A DNA stretch of 64,000 nucleotides from Annona cherimola (Eukaryota > Streptophyta > Magnoliopsida > Magnoliales > Annonaceae), in NCBI GenBank assembly GCA_030490835.1, contig CM059971.1, positions 119,940,564 to 120,004,563 on the forward strand, written 5' to 3'. Shown here piece after piece: positions 30,931-40,230 of this stretch. The translations under genes were made by a program, and so were the position numbers. Within the stretch, counting starts at the first letter, position 1. Each line of letters opens with the position of its first letter. The notes beneath the pieces were generated by a model. That model had not been told where the DNA came from and did no database searches. It was given only the letters and a program-made list of their open reading frames with translations.

Positions 30931-31562
30931 TGTTAGGTGGTTTCCTCCCACGTGAAGTCAAAGTGGGTGGGGACCACCACGTTTGGCATCGTTGAAAAAT
31001 GTCACATGCTCTTTTGTCTTTTCCTTTGCTTTCGGTGCGGGAGAAGAAAAAGGTGAGAGAGAGAGTGTGTTATATACATCATAACGGCTCTTCTTCTCTT
31101 GGTAGCAGACATCCGTCGTCGTCGTGTTCTCTTCAGTCTCGGTTTTCAGAGAAGCAGCAGCAGCTCCGACGGACAGAAGAGGATTCTATCCTCACATGCT
31201 CAGGGCTTCTACGACAGTCATCTCTTCCGGCCATTAAGAGAGAAAATTCTGCCGTTATCTCAGATTGGGTGAGATCCATCCTTTAGTTAATTTCTATGTT
31301 GAAATCCATCCTTATTGTGATGATGAAATCCTCTAGTTTTGACTAGAGAAGACATTGCTTTGTAATCCCATTATTCTATAGTGGAAGTTTTACCTGGACA
31401 GGGTCCCGTGGTTTTTCCCCTTTATTAAAGAGGGGTTTTCCACGTAAAATTGTGGTGTGTTTTTTCAGTGGGTTTGATTGTTTATTATTTGTGATATTTA
31501 TTGTCTGAGATTAATTATTCCTGTTTAATCTACACAAAAGGGGATAGCCTAAAATCCCAACA
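30931..31562 (+). repeat. 5' LTR of the copia element
   Basis: Starts TGTTAGGTGG and ends AATCCCAACA. It contains a GA-rich stretch near 31050 and 'tattaaagaggggttttcc' near 31422. A perfect match to the 3' LTR except for the few differences listed for the whole element. Confidence 0.97.
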
Positions 31563-31580
31563 AGTGGTATCAGAGCCTGG
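31563..31580 (+). promoter_or_regulatory. Primer binding site (initiator tRNA-Met type)
   Basis: AGTGGTATCAGAGCCTGG directly follows the 5' LTR. The TGGTATCAGAGC core is complementary to the 3' end of plant initiator methionine tRNA, the primer used by most plant copia elements. Confidence 0.92.
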
Positions 31581-31613
31581 TCTGTTTTTTGCATAATTTC
31601 TTGTGTGGATTAG

Positions 31614-34600
31614 ATGGAAGAAACTTCATTCACAATGATCAAACTCACATCATCAAATTACTCAATATGGAAAACAAGGATGGAAGATATTTTGTATTGC
31701 AAAGAACTTTACCTGCCTATTAAAGTGAAAGGAGTGAAGCCCGTGGATAAAACTCAAGATGATTGGGATGTGTTAAATAGAAAAGTGGTTGGGCATATCC
31801 GACAATGGGTTGATCAGAGTGTTTTTCACCATGTTGCTAAGGAAACTGATGCATTCAAATTATGGGAAACATTAGAAAGCCTATATGAACGCAAATCAGC
31901 TGTAAATAAGGCTTTTCTAATTAAAAGGCTTGTTAATATGAAGTATAAAGATGGACAAAAAGTTGCTGAGCATTTGAGCAATTTTCAAGAAGCTTTAAAT
32001 GATTTATCCAGCATGAAAATTATATTTGCTGATGAAGTGCAGGCATTACTTTTGTTGAGTTCTTTGCCAGATAGTTGGGAAACCTTGGTAATTTCACTCA
32101 GTAACTCTGCTCCTAATGGTGTTGTGTCAATGGATGTGGTGAAAGACAGCATGTTTAATGAAGAAGCAAGACGGAGAGAACAAGGTACATCCGCCAATTC
32201 TGAAGCACTAGTTATAGAAAACAGAGGGAGAAATCAGCATAGATATTCTCGCAATAATAATGATCGTGACAAGTCTAAATGGAATCATGATAAATCGAGA
32301 AGGAGATCAAAGTCAAGAGGAGTCAAATGCTATCATTGTGGTAAGCCTGGACATGTAATTAGAGAATGCAGAAAGTTGAAAAGAGAGGAAGAATATAAAA
32401 AGAAAAATGAAGAAAAGAAAGATGACACAGAAAAAGCAGCAGTTGCATTCGAAGATGATGTTGTCATAGCTTGTGATGTTAATTGCTTTGCCAATGATGT
32501 GCCTACATGGGTAATAGATTCTGCAGCTTCTTCACACGTTACTCCATGTAAAGAGTTCTTCTCATCTTACACTAGCGGAGATTTTGGCTATGTAAGGATG
32601 GGAAATGATGGCAGATGCAAGATTCAAGGTATTGGTGATGTTTGGCTAGAGACAGACATGGGATGCAAACTGGTGTTGAAAAGTGTCAAGCATGTTCCAG
32701 AACTTCGATTCAATTTAATCTCTGCAGGACAGTTAGACAATGATGGATATTGTCATCAATTTGGTGGTAGTAAATGGAAACTGACGAAAGGTTCTCTTAT
32801 TTTCGCTAAGGGAAATAAGACTGACACTCTTTACAGATCTTATATGAAGATTGTTAAGGGAGAAGTGAATGCAGTGGAGCATGAATCCTCCTCAGAGCTA
32901 TGGCACAAGCGACTTGGCCACATGAGCGAGAAAGGTTTGAATATTCTTGCTAAAAAGCAATATTTGCCTAAAGGTTTACCTCTAAAATCATGCATTGATT
33001 GTTTAGTTGGAAAACAACATAGAGTTGCATTTCATAAATTCCCTCCACATAGAAAACATGATTTACTTGATCTGGTGCATACTGATGTGTGTTCTATGGG
33101 TGATAGAACTCTTGGTGGTGCTATATACTTTGTTACTTTCATTGATGATCATTCCAGGAAAGTATGGGCTTATGCAATAAAGGCCAAAGATGAGGTTCTA
33201 AGTATCTTCAAGCACTTCCAAACTAGTGTTGAAAGAGAAACAGGAAAGAGATTAAAATGCGTTCGTGCTGACAATGGTGGTGAATACAGAGGACCGTTTG
33301 AAAGATACTGCAGTGAACGTGGTATCAGACTTGAGAAGACAGTTCCCAAGATGCCTCAACAGAACGGTGTGGCAGAGAGAATGAACAGAAGTATTTGCGA
33401 AAGAGTCAGGTGTATGCTCTCTCATGCAAAATTATCAAAGTCCTTCTGGGGTGAGGCAATGAGAACTGCAGTTGATTTGATTAACCTATCTCCTTCAGCT
33501 CCTTTGGACGGTGAGATTCCAGAAAAGGTATGGAGAGGAAAAGATATTTCCTATGAACACTTACGGGTATTTGGTTGCAGGGCATTTGTTCACATTTCTA
33601 AGGATGAAAGATCCAAGTTAGACAGTAAAACTAAACAGTGTATCTTCCTCGGCTATGCACATGAAGAATTTGGTTATAGATTATGGGATCTTATTGACAA
33701 GAAGATTATCAGAAGCAGGGATGTAATCTTCTTTGAAGATAAAACAATCGAAGACTTTGAGAAAATTGAAAAAGCAAAGTCTCCAGTAGAAGGCCCTGTT
33801 GATTTGAGTTCATGTACTCCACCTATTGTGCATACAGGAAATGGGGGAGATATACCAAACGCTACACCAGAGCAACCAGATGAGCAAGCTGCTCCACATC
33901 CGTTAGTTGAAAATCAATTGAGAAGGTCTGTAAGACAACGTCGGCCATCAGAAAAGTATCCTCCTCATGAATATGTGATGCTTACTGATGAAAGTGAACC
34001 TCAAAGTTATCAGGAGGCAGTGTCTCATGAATGCAGTGAAGAATGGATGGACGCCATGCAAGAAGAGATGAATTCCTTGCATGAAAACCATACGTATGAA
34101 TTAGTAAGATTACCTGCAGGCAAAAGAGCACTCAAGAACAAGTGGGTTTTCAGATTGAAAGCAGATGAAAATAGTTCACGGCCAAAATACAAGGCAAGAT
34201 TGGTTGTGAAGGGATTTGGTCAAACAAGAGGTATTGACTTTCATGAGATCTTCTCACCCGTGGTGAAAATGAATTCAGTTAGAGTTGTTCTAAGCCTAGC
34301 AGCTAGCTTGGATCTGGAGATTGAGCAGCTTGATGTAAAGACAGCATTTCTTCATAGTGATTTGGAGGAAGAGGTATATATGGAGCAGCCTGAAGGTTAC
34401 AAGGTCAAAGGAAAGGAGGATTTAGTGTGCAAATTAACAAAGAGCCTATATGGACTTAAGCAGGCACCAAGACAATGGTACACAAAATTTCAGTTCTTTA
34501 TGAGACAACACGGGTATAGTAAAACTATGTCTGATCCATGTGTATTTATTAGAAAATTCTCCACTAATGATTTTATTATACTTTTGCTATATGTGGATGA

Positions 34601-35561
34601 TATGTTGATTGTTGGTCATGATGCTAACAAGGTTCAGAGATTAAAATTGCAGTTGAGTAAATCCTTTTCTATGAAGGATTTGGGACCGGCTAACAGAATA
34701 CTTGGCATGAAAATTATTCGTGATAGGAAGAACAAAAGGCTTTGGCTATCTCAAGAAAGCTATATTAAAAGGGTGTTAGAAAGGTTCAACATGGGTGAGG
34801 CGAAACCTGTTTGTACTCCACTTGCAGGTCATTTCAAGTTAGGCTCTCATCAATGTCCTACAAGTGAAGAAGAGAAAGAACAGATGAAAATAATTCCTTA
34901 TTCATTTGCTGTCGGTAGCTTAATGTATGCAATGGTGTGCACAAGACCAGATATCGCCTTCGCAATTGGTGTAGTGAGTCGGTTTCTTTCAAATCCAGGA
35001 AAAGAGCATTGGGAAGCAGTGAAGTGGATCCTCAGATATCTCAAAGGTACCTCCAAAGCCTGTTTATGTTTTGGTTCTGATAGACCTGAGCTTAAAGTTT
35101 ACACAGATGCGGACTGGGCTGGTGATGTAGATACCAGAAAGTCCACTTCAGGTTACTTGGTAACATTTGCAGGGGGAGCAGTGTCATGGCAATCTAAAAT
35201 GCAGAAGTGTGTTGCATTGTCTACTACTGAGGCAGAGTATATTGCTATAACAGAAGCAAGCAAAGAGCTTCTATGGATGAAGAAATTTCTCAAAGAATTG
35301 GGAATGAATCAGGATAAGTATATTATATACTGTGACAGTCAGAGTGCTATTCATCTCAGCAAGAATCCTACTTTTCATTCAAGATCTAAGCATATTCAGG
35401 TGCGTTATTGTTGGATTCGTGATATATTAGAGTTGAAGATGTTGCAACTTGAGAAAATTCACACAGATGACAACGGATCAGATATGATGACTAAAACTGT
35501 AACTAGCGAAAAGCTAAGGGTATGCAGAGAGATGACAAGTTTGCTAGAGCCCTCCACGTAG
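31614..35561 (+). CDS. Copia gag-pol polyprotein, 1315 residues, intact
   Basis: One frame with no stop. Domains by approximate residue: gag (UBN2/DUF4219 type) 1-235; zinc knuckle CYHCGKPGHVIREC near 239-252; aspartic protease with DSAAS near 300; integrase zinc-binding region with LWHKRLGH near 429 and CIDCLVGKQH; integrase core with HTDV, ADNGGEY and QQNGVAERMN carrying the D,D,E residues; reverse transcriptase with YVDDMLIVG near 993; RNase H with TDADWAGD near 1162 and STTEAEY. The length and order are those of a complete plant copia element, and all catalytic motifs I can check are present. The ATG lies 51 nt after the LTR. Confidence 0.96.
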   Translation: MEETSFTMIKLTSSNYSIWKTRMEDILYCKELYLPIKVKGVKPVDKTQDDWDVLNRKVVGHIRQWVDQSVFHHVAKETDAFKLWETLESLYERKSAVNKAFLIKRLVNMKYKDGQKVAEHLSNFQEALNDLSSMKIIFADEVQALLLLSSLPDSWETLVISLSNSAPNGVVSMDVVKDSMFNEEARRREQGTSANSEALVIENRGRNQHRYSRNNNDRDKSKWNHDKSRRRSKSRGVKCYHCGKPGHVIRECRKLKREEEYKKKNEEKKDDTEKAAVAFEDDVVIACDVNCFANDVPTWVIDSAASSHVTPCKEFFSSYTSGDFGYVRMGNDGRCKIQGIGDVWLETDMGCKLVLKSVKHVPELRFNLISAGQLDNDGYCHQFGGSKWKLTKGSLIFAKGNKTDTLYRSYMKIVKGEVNAVEHESSSELWHKRLGHMSEKGLNILAKKQYLPKGLPLKSCIDCLVGKQHRVAFHKFPPHRKHDLLDLVHTDVCSMGDRTLGGAIYFVTFIDDHSRKVWAYAIKAKDEVLSIFKHFQTSVERETGKRLKCVRADNGGEYRGPFERYCSERGIRLEKTVPKMPQQNGVAERMNRSICERVRCMLSHAKLSKSFWGEAMRTAVDLINLSPSAPLDGEIPEKVWRGKDISYEHLRVFGCRAFVHISKDERSKLDSKTKQCIFLGYAHEEFGYRLWDLIDKKIIRSRDVIFFEDKTIEDFEKIEKAKSPVEGPVDLSSCTPPIVHTGNGGDIPNATPEQPDEQAAPHPLVENQLRRSVRQRRPSEKYPPHEYVMLTDESEPQSYQEAVSHECSEEWMDAMQEEMNSLHENHTYELVRLPAGKRALKNKWVFRLKADENSSRPKYKARLVVKGFGQTRGIDFHEIFSPVVKMNSVRVVLSLAASLDLEIEQLDVKTAFLHSDLEEEVYMEQPEGYKVKGKEDLVCKLTKSLYGLKQAPRQWYTKFQFFMRQHGYSKTMSDPCVFIRKFSTNDFIILLLYVDDMLIVGHDANKVQRLKLQLSKSFSMKDLGPANRILGMKIIRDRKNKRLWLSQESYIKRVLERFNMGEAKPVCTPLAGHFKLGSHQCPTSEEEKEQMKIIPYSFAVGSLMYAMVCTRPDIAFAIGVVSRFLSNPGKEHWEAVKWILRYLKGTSKACLCFGSDRPELKVYTDADWAGDVDTRKSTSGYLVTFAGGAVSWQSKMQKCVALSTTEAEYIAITEASKELLWMKKFLKELGMNQDKYIIYCDSQSAIHLSKNPTFHSRSKHIQVRYCWIRDILELKMLQLEKIHTDDNGSDMMTKTVTSEKLRVCREMTSLLEPST

Positions 35562-35577
35562 TCGGAAGGGGGAGATT
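35562..35577 (+). promoter_or_regulatory. Polypurine tract
   Basis: The purine run GGAAGGGGGAGA lies immediately before the 3' LTR and just after the polyprotein stop. It is the expected primer for plus-strand synthesis. Confidence 0.9.
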
Positions 35578-36211
35578 TGTTAGGTGGTTTCCTCCCACGT
35601 GAAGTCAAAGTGGGTGGGGACCACCACGTTTGACATCGTTGAAAAATGTCACCTGCTCTTTTATCTTTTCCTTTGCTTTCGGTGCGGGAGAAGAAAAAGG
35701 TGAGAGAGAGAGTGTGTGTTATATACATCATAACGGCTCTTCTTCTCTTGGTAGCAGACATCCGTCGTCGTCGTGTTCTCTTCAGTCTCGGTTTTCAGAG
35801 AAGCAGCAGCAGCTCCGACGGACAGAAGAGGATTCTATCCTCACATGCTCAGGGCTTCTACGGCAGTCATCTCTTCCGGCCATTAAGAGAGAAAATTCTG
35901 CCGTTATCTCAGATTGGGTGAGATCCATCCTTTAGTTAATTTCTATGTTGAAATCCATCCTTATTGTGATGATGAAATCCTCTAGTTTTGACTAGAGAAG
36001 ACATTGCTTTGTAATCCCATTATTCTATAGTGGAAGTTTTACCTGGACAGGGTCCCGTGGTTTTTCCCCTTTATTAAAGAGGGGTTTTCCACGTAAAATT
36101 GTGGTGTGTTTTTTCAGTGGGTTTGATTGTTTATTATTTGTGATATTTATTGTCTGAGATTAATTATTCCTGTTTAATCTACACAAAAGGGGATAGCCTA
36201 AAATCCCAACA
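35578..36211 (+). repeat. 3' LTR of the copia element
   Basis: Same ends as the 5' LTR. Differences seen by eye: 'tttgacatc' for 'tttggcatc', 'cacctgct' for 'cacatgct', 'ttttatct' for 'ttttgtct', an added TG in the GTGTGT run, and 'acggcag' for 'acgacag'. Confidence 0.97.
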
Positions 36212-36715
36212 GGAATTTGCTGCTGCTAAGCTCATTGACTGTCTGAACAAAGGACTGCATCGAGAGTTGCGAATAGAGGAGCTTCCAAGCTTGTGGCTCG
36301 TCGTGCTTGAAATCTAGAGCTGCTGAACCGTTGCTCAAGATCAAATATGGCTCGTGTGGTGGATCCGCAATGACGGCCTCCCTTGAATGGGTTTTCATTA
36401 GGTAGAATTTCGTAATTGTTGTTGATATGGAGAGGAAAATAACGAGGAGAAGAACTGGTGACTGGAGAAGACCACGCGGGATGGAAGCAGAAGTAAGACA
36501 GAACCATGGGACTAGGAGGTGTTTGAATATTTCAACTACTGCCAACAACGTTGTCAGCTGAAAATGTTTGTAATGTTTCTCCTTCATTAATTGCATTGCA
36601 AGCAAATAGCTTCATACTTTAATTGTCTGAGGAAAACTGGTGTGAGATCAAGCGACAGTCGTACATGGTTCAAAATTGAGGTGCCAACGACCGGTCATAA
36701 AAGATCAACCTTCCC

Positions 36716-36725
36716 CTTATATAGC
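36716..36725 (-). promoter_or_regulatory. TATA-box-like motif on the minus strand
   Basis: Read on the minus strand the sequence is GCTATATAAG, a strong TATA consensus, 120 bp upstream of the ATG of the split antisense ORF at 36596. It supports, but does not prove, that the ORF was once a transcribed gene. Confidence 0.45.
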
Positions 36726-37249
36726 CGAAGACCACGATGCTCATACTTCGTGCAATAGAGGAGACCAATACGCATATTGGGGGTTCATAACCGGCGACCG
36801 GTCTTCCTCGAAACGGTTGGGCAAACAGGGTTACTTTTTATAGTTTAAAAAGACAAATTTAAAATATACTCACAAGTATCGACTCAAAAAAATATACTCA
36901 GATGTTTTATCATTAATTCCAAATCCAAAATACCATTTACAACCACGCATTCAAATAAAATTTTAGTATTTAACTACTACAGAATCATACTTTTACAACA
37001 TAAAATCATATATTATTTAAACGTAAGTTTTTATAGCTATAAAATTATAATTATTACTTAAGCATATTCATCATTTTACCAAGAAGGCGTGAATATAAAT
37101 GAAATTCAGATTGCGTAGATAGAATTAAAATTAGGCATTTTTTTTTGTTAAATTGTGATTTACCTGAAGCCGAGAGGATAAAACTTCTAGGTGCACGTGG
37201 GATTTGTCATGTTCTTAATTTTTTATTTAAATATATATATAATTGTTGT

Positions 37250-37610
37250 GGTATAGAACTGTTCAGGTATAGCGCCACTGCACGGGAACAACAATATATT
37301 TGTCCATTTTTGAACCCCACGCATATTAGAATACAATGAAACTTTATACAATCATTTATCCATATATAAATTTTATAACAAATGGTTTACATGTTGAAAA
37401 AAAACTACTTTAAAATTTTTATTTACATCAAATTATTTTATTATATTGAATTTGTATCATTTTCAGACAAGCTCCGTACACATATCCGATTGGGATGAAA
37501 ATTGATATGATAATAGAATATATTGTTTTAAATACAATGGATCGAGTAGATTATAATTTGATTTTCATGAGAAGCCTATTTCAATGCCATTGCACTATCA
37601 TTCACTTAAA
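37250..37610. repeat. Palindromic element, GCTGCACC-end family, copy 1
   Basis: Opens 'gttcaggtatagcgccactgc' and closes near 'caatgccattgcactatc'. The arms pair: 'cgcatattagaatacaatg' on the left, and 'gatgaaaattgatatgataa' with 'aatacaatggatcgagtaga' on the right, as in copy 3. The centre carries 'ttatttacatcaaattattt'. A (TA)n run follows at 37609-37630. Confidence 0.65.
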
Positions 37611-37643
37611 TATTATATATATATATATACACACCGGAACAAC

Positions 37644-38814
37644 TAGGGGTGTAAATAGGGTCGGGTTCAACCTAAGCCCGCATCAACCCAGACCGATTTA
37701 TACCATGGTTGGGTTGAGGTTTTGGAAATTTGATTTTTGAAAATCGGGTTCAACCCGACCCGATTTTCAAAATCGATTTGAGCCGGGTTAGAGGGTCGGT
37801 CGACCCAACCCGATTTCATAAGATATGTATTTAGATATGTTTATGAGAGTGTATTTCATTCATATTATTTAGATATTTAAATAAAATTGGGTGGAGTTTG
37901 AAAATATGTTTGACTATTTGGTTGTGAAATGTTGTTTGAATTTATTTGGTTTGGAAATATATTTGGTTAATTAGTTGTGAAATTATGTTTGGATTATTTG
38001 GTTATGAGTGTGTTTGGTAATGCATAAAACTTTGATAAAAAGTTTTGGAGAGTAAAAGTTATCAACTGATGTGATATGATAGGGGTAATGATGAGTAGTA
38101 AAGAGGATAAAGTTAAAATAGATAGATTAGTTGTGTGGATAGTTGTATATAAATGATTGAAAAGTAAAGTAGTTGTATAGGAAAATGTGAAAAAATAATT
38201 AAAAAATATGATAGTTAAAAATATGATAATTGTAGAGAGTGAAAAGTTTTAATTGACTTTTTCTTTCAATTGCCAAACATACCCTATATTGCATTGTAAA
38301 TAAGTTGTTTAGATGTTTGCTTGCATTGGTGATTTGGAATAACCGAACAGGTCAATTGGGAATTTGAGATGTTTGTAGCTTTGATTGGAAGCCAACTAAG
38401 ACTATAATATTCGTTTTTTCATTTTGCATAATTTACTGCAATACTTTTACTTGGCTTTCACTTTTTGACTTGCAGAGGATATCAATTGCTCAAATAATAC
38501 AAAAGCAAAAAAATGAATCAATTACTAAACTTATCATCCACTTTTGAGTTACGTAGAACTTTTTAGTACTTATTGTTTTTATAATTATCATTGCTTTTGT
38601 TATTTTAGAAATTTCGGTGAACAAAAGTTTAACTAACATTGATAATATGTGTAATCTATTAGCCCGATTTCTAACCCGAACCGAACCGATTTGAGGTGGG
38701 TTGAAATAGGATTGGGTTAAGGTGTGAAAAGTAGGATTGGGTTAGAATTTTACAAGATAGGTTCGGGTTGTATTTGTCCCAACCCGAGTCAACCCGACCC
38801 GATTTACACCCCTA
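37644..38814. mobile_element. Non-autonomous hAT element (1171 bp) with perfect 8-bp duplication
   Basis: Inverted ends TAGGGGTGTAAATAGGGTCG and (complement) TAGGGGTGTAAATCGGGTCG. The target duplication GGAACAAC is exact (37636-37643 and 38815-38822). Subterminal regions are dense in 'aacccga' and 'tcgggtt' motifs. A 279-bp MITE lies inside (38006-38284), so the original element was about 0.9 kb. No transposase frame. Confidence 0.9.
38006..38284 (+). mobile_element. Tourist-like MITE inside the hAT element
   Basis: Ends GAGTGTGTTTGGTAATGC and TTGCCAAACATACCC, with target duplication TAT (38003-38005 and 38285-38287). Internal blocks match the 21.4-kb copy ('gtgatatgataggggtaatg', 'aaagttaaaatagatagatt', 'aaaaaataattaaaaaatat'). 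Confidence 0.85.
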
Positions 38815-39086
38815 GGAACAACAGTTCAGTTACCCAAAAAATAAACTCCACACATATTAAAATGTCATAAAACTTTATACAATTATTTATCGATATATAA
38901 ATCATACTTTAAATAGTTTAGATGTTGACAAAATTATTTTAAAATTGTTATTTATATCAAACTATTTTAGTACATTAAATTTATATCATTTTCAGATAAG
39001 GTGCATACACATAATCCAATTGAGATGAAAATTAATATGATAATAAAATACATTATTCTAAATACAATAGTGGAATAGATTATAAT

Positions 39087-39258
39087 TTGATCATCACATG
39101 GAACCCATTTTAGCGCCAATACACCTTAATTTTAAAAGTAACTTGTAATTACAGTACAATGGTGCTGCAATAATTTGATCATCATATGGAGCCCGTTTTA
39201 GCACCAATACCTTAATTTTAAAAGCAACTTGTAATTACAGTACAATAGCCCTGCACTT
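39087..39258. repeat. Two-copy tandem duplication, unit about 87 bp
   Basis: The block 'atttgatcatcacatggaac ... cagtacaatggtgctgca' (39087 on) recurs as 'atttgatcatcatatggagc ... cagtacaatagccctgca' (39174 on) with several mismatches. It duplicates the right end of palindrome copy 2. Confidence 0.75.
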
Positions 39259-39279
39259 GAGAATATATATAGAGAGAGA

Positions 39280-39622
39280 GCTGTTCAGGTGCAGCGTCGC
39301 TGCACCGGAACAGCGGTACAGTAGCCCAAAAATGGCCCCACATGATCATAAAATCATGATCTACTCCACCCATTGTATTTAGAATAATGTATTCTATTAC
39401 CATACCAATTTTCATCTAAATCAGATACTTTAAAGTTGTTATTTACATCAAACTATTTTATTACATTGGATTTATACCATTTTCAGATGGGGGCCATATA
39501 CATATCTGATTAGGATGAAAATTGGTATGATAATAGAATACATTATTCTAAATACAATGGGTGAAATAGATCATGATTTCATGATCATGTGAGGCCCATT
39601 TCAGCGATGCTGCACCAAAATA
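39280..39622. repeat. Palindromic element, GCTGCACC-end family, copy 3 (clearest copy)
   Basis: The left end 'caggtgcagcgtcgctgcac' follows an (AT)n(GA)n run, and the right end is 'cagcgatgctgcacc'. The arms pair almost base for base over about 95 bp: 'ccacatgatcataaaatcat' with the complement of 'atgatttcatgatcatgtga', and 'tagaataatgtattctatta' with its complement near 39535. The centre is around 39440. It has no ORF. Confidence 0.8.
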
Positions 39623-39811
39623 TATTCCATATATATACCCCATCAACTCCGTACAGCCAGCCGTAAATTGGGTGATTTGAGGCTGCCAGAAAATATATTT
39701 CTACTTTTTTGTTTTCAAAAAATGAAAAGAATTTAAAAATCAGAAAATGCATTTTTTGCGGTCTGCAAATCACCGACTTACAGGCGGCTGAATGGGATTT
39801 TGACCACCCAA

Positions 39812-39812
<1 letters not shown>

Positions 39813-39849
<37 letters not shown>
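39813..39849. repeat. (TA)n microsatellite
   Basis: About 18 uninterrupted TA units. It lies downstream of GRXS12, between palindrome copy 3 and the gene. Confidence 0.95.
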
Positions 39850-39850
<1 letters not shown>

Positions 39851-40230
39851 CCATTTACTAATGGGTTTGTGCGTCCAGCTCGTCCAGCTTATCAGTAACT
39901 TCTCTCGCCAAACCAGCGATGACAGATCTTGCTTTCCAACTCTTAATTAGATTCCTGATCCGCTCCTAAAACTATCGTATGCAAGGGGCTCTGTATGCCA
40001 TACCCTTATCGTCCTGCTGCAAATATGTAGATAACAGAAATGCTTGGAAGTTGGACCACAGCTAGGAGTTTTTGGCAATGCATCCACCGTTCCCTCCACT
40101 GAAAAACAACCATCATTTTTTATTTCTCGAGTACATGGAACAGGTTCGTTAGATGGTGAATTTGATTAGAAAGATATACAAACATGACTGGAAATGAGCA
40201 GAACACGCAGCGTCATGCACCAAGATATTG

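Larger units (their letters stand above)
30931..36211 (+). mobile_element. Ty1/copia LTR retrotransposon, structurally complete (5.28 kb)
   Basis: The element is bounded by TG...CA and flanked by the direct duplication GGAAT (30926-30930 and 36212-36216). It has two LTRs of 632 and 634 bp, a tRNA primer site, a single uninterrupted gag-pol frame with the order gag, protease, integrase, reverse transcriptase, RNase H (copia order), and a polypurine tract. By eye the LTRs differ at four substitutions and one 2-bp indel, so insertion is recent. Lineage is most like TNT1/Tork, judged from protein style only. Confidence 0.97.
30912..36596 (-). pseudogene. Small antisense ORF split by the copia insertion (unrecognised membrane-like protein)
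   Basis: Ignoring the retrotransposon and one copy of its GGAAT duplication, a minus-strand frame runs from ATG at 36596 through 36212 and then 30925-30912 to a TAA, about 132 codons. In the present state the frame runs from the junction into the 3' LTR and stops after a few codons. The N-terminal half has two hydrophobic stretches (AVVEIFKHLLVPWF and SPVLLLVIFLSIS), suggesting a small membrane protein. A TATAAG motif lies about 120 bp before the ATG. I do not recognise the family, and no conserved domain is evident. It may be a chance frame. Confidence 0.35.
37630..39135. repeat. Palindromic element copy 2, split by a hAT insertion
   Basis: The left tip 'caccggaacaac' (37633-37643) and the body resuming at 38823 ('agttcagttacccaaaaaat') are separated by the hAT element at 37644-38814. 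The body carries the family core ('cattttcagataaggtgcat', 'gatgaaaattaatatgataa') and ends near 'acccattttagcgccaatac'. Without the insert it is about 330 bp. Confidence 0.65.
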
